A stretch of 64,000 bases of DNA, from positions 108,564,610 through 108,628,609 of the forward strand of contig NC_133934.1 of assembly GCF_031877795.1 (NCBI RefSeq), given 5' to 3'. Source of the DNA: Strix aluco (Eukaryota > Chordata > Aves > Strigiformes > Strigidae). Below are positions 58,216-64,000 of this stretch, piece after piece. The notes beneath the pieces are model-generated. The model was not told the DNA's origin, did not search any database, and saw only the letters and a program-made list of their open reading frames with translations. Position 1 is the first letter of the stretch. Every line of letters begins with the position of its first letter. Both the position numbers and the translations under genes were made by a program.

Positions 58216-61200
58216 TGCATGATTTTCAGTTAATAACAAGGGACATCGGGTGTCTCCAAAAATTCAGAATAGAGAAATAAAGCTTTATCCCGCCAGTTAG
58301 AAAAAAAACCAAAATCCTTCATATGAAGGTAACCGAACTTGTAAATAGTAATGGAAAGTAGTTAAGTGTCTTATCACTTAAAACTGAAAAGGAGAAAGCC
58401 CTAGATAATTTACTGCAAGGAACAATCCTGTGCCGGTTTGCAACAGGACATCTATTAGGGTTGAACCTATGACTGCAGAAGTGTTGGGACACCAGGAACA
58501 AGAACCAACCAGTGATCAGCTGAGTGTTCCTGTCCTATCACTGACACCAATCAATGATTCAGAAAAAGCTGAACAAAAACCTTTTAACGTATTATGGAAA
58601 CAGTCAAAACCGTTCTTTTGCTGTTTTCCCAAACCTTCTCTTCCATGTGAGACAGGGCCTAAAGGCATATGAGGTCTAATATGTCTTCTAATAGTTATCC
58701 TACCCAGGGCAAGTTCAGATACTGTTTTGTGTGTGGGTGTGTGTGCGCAAAAGGACTGATCTTTTGAAGAAAGCTTGGAGAGCTGCCCAAGAAGTTAATT
58801 AAAGACAAAGGGTTTTTTTCGAAGGAGACACTCCAAAGACTCATAAATAAGTCTGCAGGAATAAGACATCCAATTATTTGAGGTGAAGAAAGGGCTAATT
58901 TGGTAGATATTCTACTATTTCACTGCTGATTCCAAGGTTGTCTCTCTTTGATTTTCTCTGATGCTCACCCCCCTCTTAAACTGCAGATCAACACAAACTC
59001 CAAGAGGCTGTAGGCAAGGACAAGGCAAGTGAAGCTCTGACCTTGTGATGAGTGCTGCAGATAGAGCGCATCTGTTTGCTGCTTTTTTCTTACCTTTTTT
59101 CTGAATATTAGTCCTGTGCTTACATTTTCATAATAACTTCCCAGTTAAAAGAAACAAAAGACATTTTGTCAGTTTGCATAATTAAGCATGTAGAAGTGGG
59201 CCAGTCTTCAGTTATAGTTCTTATTTTCCTTGAGACTGGATTACCAGATACTTATCTGGCTTTATTTACAACCTTAGGAATGAGGATGTCAAGAAGTTAT
59301 TGCTCCTTGCTTGGGAAACTTTTGTTTTTAGTAAATAATCATAATTTTATATCACAACAAAGCCTTTTTATCTGGGAACTATGAAGGTCAATCACAAAAC
59401 TTCACCATATGGGAAATATTATTGGGTCTACTTGGCATCTGCAAAAACTATTACAGCACTGAGAAAATCATTTGCCAAATGGCCTTTAATTTTGGGTCCC
59501 TCATGGTTCAGGCTATATAGTCAGGGCTTGGTCTTAGAAGTGAGAGTGCTAGCTCTGGACTCAAATTGATGTCAGGTGCTTAACTGAAATCTGGTTCACC
59601 TAGAGCCTAAGTTCCAGATATTTTCACATGGTGAATTCAAGCTCTTAAATTAAATGTAAAAGATGTTTAATGGTTCAACCAAACTTTTTTTGCAGCAAAC
59701 CTTAACAATAAACATGATCGAGTTGTTTACATCACGCTGAAATTCAACTGTTTAATGCCAGCTTACTAATCAGACTTGTGAGTATTGTGGATTAATCACT
59801 AAAATATTGTTGCTTAGGTGTTATTGCTTAAACTTGAGACTTTCTTTTGAGATATCATTATCCTTATGAGAAGGGAATGTGAGATGAGTTGCTTCTGAAA
59901 ATTTTATCTTTTACAGCTTACCTGTCTTAACTTTCTGTCATAATTATCTGAATTTTTTCTTAAATAAAATATCAACATCCAGTGTCCTTGTTAAATATTA
60001 CACTTCAAGTGTGTAGAGTGTAAAAACACACTTCTCAAAGTACAGCCACTTTGGGTAACAACATTTTTAGGCCGTAAGGTTACTGTACACCACTGCAGAC
60101 AGTGCTCAGGGATTCCCACCTTGAATCTTTCTCAATTCCTTGAAGGAGACCTTCAGTCATGGGATTTTTCTTTTCTTTTGCTTGCTTTTTCATATTTGGC
60201 AACACTTCCATTTGTCTGACATTATTTTCTAAAGTTACATGAGTTACAATTTCCAATGCATAAGAAAGATCAACAGATGAAAACAGATAGTTTAGCAGCT
60301 TATATCCTCATGTACCTGTCCAGGAATGGGGGCAGGGGTGGTGGTGGTGGTCCTGAGAGTTCATCTGTCCCTTTGTTCAACAGCCCTGGAAACTCCTGGT
60401 GTTTGAGACCTGTCTTTCTTCCCATCCAATCCATCGAATGAGGGAGAAGATTTTATGTGGACTAAGAAATTTGTTTATTCTTTGGTGCCTTTGGATATTT
60501 GATCTGTATGTATGCTATGCCTTATTAATACTTAGGTTAGTATGGCCAATGGAAGCAGAGAAACAGCTAGGACATGACATCTTGACACTGATGTGGAAGA
60601 AGAAAGAAAATGGAGCAAGTTATCCACATATTTCTGCAATAAATATTGACATGTGGCATTCTGGACAGAAAAGACCATATCCACACTGCGGCCCAGGTCT
60701 GTCTACTTACTTTCTGCCTGTGCCCCAACAAGTATAACTGCTGGCACAGCCAGAACATGCTCTTCAGAGTAACCAGACCCTGTGCACACTGGGTGTGTTG
60801 GCAAGTCCCCAGAAACACATGCACAGGCTTTCACACTAAACAGATTACCTGTAAGACAGCTGTGCAGAATAAGGTGGATGGGAAAGGAAGTATATGTGTC
60901 TCCATAGGCTCATGAAAGAAGGTGCTTTTTCAGAGCAATGCAATTACATCTGCCTATTTAGAGATGCAGGGAGACCACAGAATAAAGAAAAAAAAAAAAT
61001 AGTTTCAGCAAGGCTCTACAGAAATAGCTAGATAGTCATAACGAGAGTTTGGCTGGCCAAGGGGTTGATTTTACCCATGGAAAGAAAAATCTTCTGAAAA
61101 TAGAGCACATATTTTCCAGTAGTATGCCTTCAACATGCCCTGGCTTCTTTTGGAAAACTTGCTTTAAAAATGTCATCCTCCATGTTCATCCAGGCCTTCA

Positions 61201-62913
61201 TCTTTATGATTAGAAAACTGATAAAAGTCCTAGCCTGTGGCAAGTGCAGTTTGTGTTATGCGGTTGTCTTCCTCAGATAAATGCTCATCTGCAAGTTTTC
61301 AACAGCTTACATGAGTATTATTTTTCTTGAAGATTCCTACTTAAGAGTTTTTATGTGTAACATATCAGGTGAAAAATGTCAGGCATGCTTGGTATGGTCA
61401 TCTCCTTTTAAGTGTGATCATGTTGTGGGGTGGTTTTTTTTTCCATGGGAAAAATATGCATGTGTCTGTGTGTCATTGTGTGGATGTATTTCTATTCTTT
61501 ACCACATTCTGAAATAGCAATGTAAAATGTCTTGACATTTTCCACCAAAAAAACAAATGCAATAACAAAAAACCCAACAACTTTTGGATGAGTTCATGCC
61601 TGGAATGTTTCTGAAAAAAAAAAGAAAAAAAATCACAGAAGATTATATTTCAAAAGAGAGTGATGAATAATGGAAAGTATGAACTGTGAAGTTCTATTAT
61701 ATCAGTTGTATTTAGGTTAACCACATTTAATTTTCTTAAGTTCATAAATCCTTGAGAAATGTTAATCACATGATAGACTTATTTGTAAATTTACATACTG
61801 CCCTGAAGGAGACGCTGATTGTTGCATTCTGTGGTGACTCATCTCTGGTTCAGGCTGCCAGGGCTGAGACAGCAAACTCAGTAGTATGATCTTGTATGAA
61901 CTGTGATTGAATTTCCAGTAGAGTTATCCTCAGGACACTCCACAGCATTTTTTAACACACTAAGATATGAAAATTAAAAAGAGGGTGCTATAAAGCAATC
62001 TTTACATTTGAAACTTAGCAGTGTTTTCTTTCATTCTGCTAAAACTGAAAATTATGCAGTCTAAGCATTCATACATATTTAAACAGGAATATCTTATATT
62101 TTAACTGCCTACTATATTCAAAATAGTTATTCCAACAAAGGCACACAAAAACATCTCAAACACTCTGTGGAAGTTCCTTTTTCATTAATAAAGATACTAC
62201 TATTACTTATTAGTTTCCCTTCCAAATTCGAGTATCACCAACTTTACACAACAGTTCTTGTTCTCTAAATATCAGAAGTAAACCTGCATGCATGCAACAT
62301 TTTATTTATACATTACATGTATATATTTTAAAATTGAATTCTTTATTGCCTGCAATGAAAAAATAAGCTACAGTAAACTCAAAGCCCTATCAAGTGATGC
62401 CATCTGTTTTTTTCTTCTATTGACAAGACAAACAGATTTAACATATATTTAATTAAAGTATTATCAATGATTAAATATGTCATGAGTGACAACATATGGT
62501 AGTAGACACAATTAAGAAATAGTTACTTGGGTTCATATTTATCTGTCAAGTGAACTGATTTATCTGCTGTCCATAAATGAACATCAGATGTAATCTAATA
62601 GTTTTTTAATAGAAAGAAGCTTGACAAAATACTGGCAGATGGTATTCTGGGTAATGATCCAGACTGCAATGATCTCAGTAATGACTTATTGTATCTATTT
62701 ACCTGGCCTCAAACAAAAGGGGAGGAAAAGCTAAAATGATTCAACTAGCCTAGTCTGCTCTGGCACTGTAAATGTTTAAATCACTGAAGCAGCCCATTCG
62801 CTTCTGTAGTGGGAGAAAACATGAAATTGATTAAAACAGCATAAATGCAACAGGAAAATCTTCCTCCTCCGCAGCCAGTTTGGGAATGGAAACTTACCTA
62901 GTTCTCATGGTCC

Positions 62914-62931
62914 TTTTTTTTTTTTTTTTTT
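62914..62931. repeat. T18 homopolymer
   Basis: An uninterrupted T run followed by CTGTTGTTGCTC. No gene-like sequence follows on the minus strand that would mark it as a retroposed poly(A) tail. Confidence 0.95.
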
Positions 62932-64000
62932 CTGTTGTTGCTCTGAAGTAGTCAGTTCAGGGGAAATTCTGTCCTTTAAAGGAAAATATCTCATAGCACC
63001 TCTGGGCCACTCCAGCATACCTCTTCTGAAGGAGTGGCGATCTGCTTCCAGAACAGGGGCAATGAGAGAAAGGAAGGCTTTAGGAGTCATGAAGGATTCT
63101 TGTGTGCCCTGAAAATCTTCCTTTTGCCTCAAATTGACATAGATCATGATACAGGGCTTACAATGACTGTTTTTCTGCTTCCCTCTACAACACAGAAACA
63201 ACTCCAAACAGACATCATAAACCACAAGGAGTATCTCTTGACTTTGCCACCATTACACAGTTTCTGAAACCTGAAAAAATACTTGTGTCCTGTAAAATTC
63301 CATTTCAGATACTGAAAGTCCCATTGAAGGTAGTTTGATGATCTAAGTAAATACAAATGGAAGGCTCATGGAGATTTTCATACATATCTAAACATGTAAT
63401 GAGAAAACTCTTGAAATTAACATTAAGTAAGTCCTATTGGAACAGAAAGGTCTGTTGAATTTTTTCTCCTAGCATCACCTACTGTGATGCTTCCGCTGCT
63501 GAAAACAGTGCTGGGAAACTTGTCCCAGTAATAAACAGGATGACCTGAACTTCACATCAGCTCAGCACCAGTGTCACAGAGTATAAATTAAGAGGTGATT
63601 GCAACCTGCTCAGGAGGAACTAGGTGTGATGCTGGACAGTTTGCTGTGGTGTTGGACAACAGAGAAGCAACATTATACTGAGGTACAGAGTTGTAGGTGA
63701 CAGGCAAGAGAAATATCCTGAGAGAATAGCTACGATGTTTATATGCACTTCCAGTCAAGGCATCCAGCCTAGCTGTTGTCAAATTAGTCTATAGTAGAGA
63801 TGTACTTCTGGTTTTCAAGTACTTTGAGATGCCCTGGAAGCACAAGTGGCAAAGTTGTGCTGTTTTCTATTAGATGTGTTCAGTCTTTAGGTGAACTGCT
63901 ATGGACAGTTTTAGAACTGTGAAATCCTGAGTCCCCCACAATGTCATTCAGTACATCTGTAAAGATCTGCAAGAATCACTTAGAGAGAACTTCTGCAGCT

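Larger units (their letters stand above)
47708..64000. other. Long AT-rich non-coding stretch
   Basis: Over 16 kb without a recognisable exon, RNA gene or young transposon. The longest frames are 119 codons (55838-56197) and 112 codons (60399-60737), both plus strand and without family resemblance. Visible structure is limited to a 12-bp tandem duplication (51503-51526), a purine/GT-rich run (about 51120-51200), a GGT repeat (about 60335-60352), small hairpins (60007-60033, 63471-63491), a possible MIR-like remnant (58115-58215) and a T18 tract (62914-62931). Confidence 0.5.

Noticed and set aside
1..64000. CRISPR array, bacterial operons or phage features
   Set aside because: Base composition, CR1 elements, long non-coding stretches and NUMT show vertebrate nuclear DNA; no regularly spaced repeats are present.

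Overview
This window looks like nuclear DNA from a bird, most likely from a gene-poor, AT-rich part of a large chromosome. Three things point to a bird. There are several CR1 LINE 3' ends with the usual ATTCTRTG-type tails. There is an endogenous retrovirus whose LTR starts with the TGTCCTG..GGGATAGAGTTAA type of sequence I associate with avian elements. There is also a block of mitochondrial DNA in avian gene order, whose tRNA Trp-Ala-Asn-Cys-Tyr cluster lacks a light-strand origin hairpin between Asn and Cys, as known for birds. I found no protein-coding exon of a host gene that I can defend.

Layout. Positions 1-2238 hold the 5' part of a minus-strand endogenous retrovirus: an LTR (1783-2238), a lysine-tRNA-type primer binding site (1760-1777), a broken hydrophobic pre-gag frame and a broken gag region that runs off the left edge. 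A second, diverged LTR of the same family and orientation (2513-2925) stands alone 274 bases away. CR1 fragments lie at about 4121-4355, 23487-24268, 34901-35717 and 47201-47707, all on the plus strand. The copies at 4, 35 and 47 kb belong to one similar subfamily; the 23 kb copy looks different and older. About 32.05-34.81 kb is a continuous 2.76-kb nuclear copy of mitochondrial DNA (NUMT) running ND1, tRNA-Ile, Gln, Met, ND2, Trp, Ala, Asn, Cys, Tyr and the start of COX1. It carries frameshifts and stops, so it is not functional.

The remainder, roughly 55 kb, is AT-rich non-coding sequence with short ORFs only, simple repeats, some candidate remnants of very old MIR/L2-like or CR1-like repeats, and several short perfect inverted repeats. 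It could be intergenic or the inside of a very large intron; the sequence alone does not decide this.

Nothing here forms an operon-like or cooperating gene system. I see no evidence of an undescribed biological system. The most useful second looks are the NUMT, the retroviral leader in which a start codon abuts the primer binding site, and a few palindromes.
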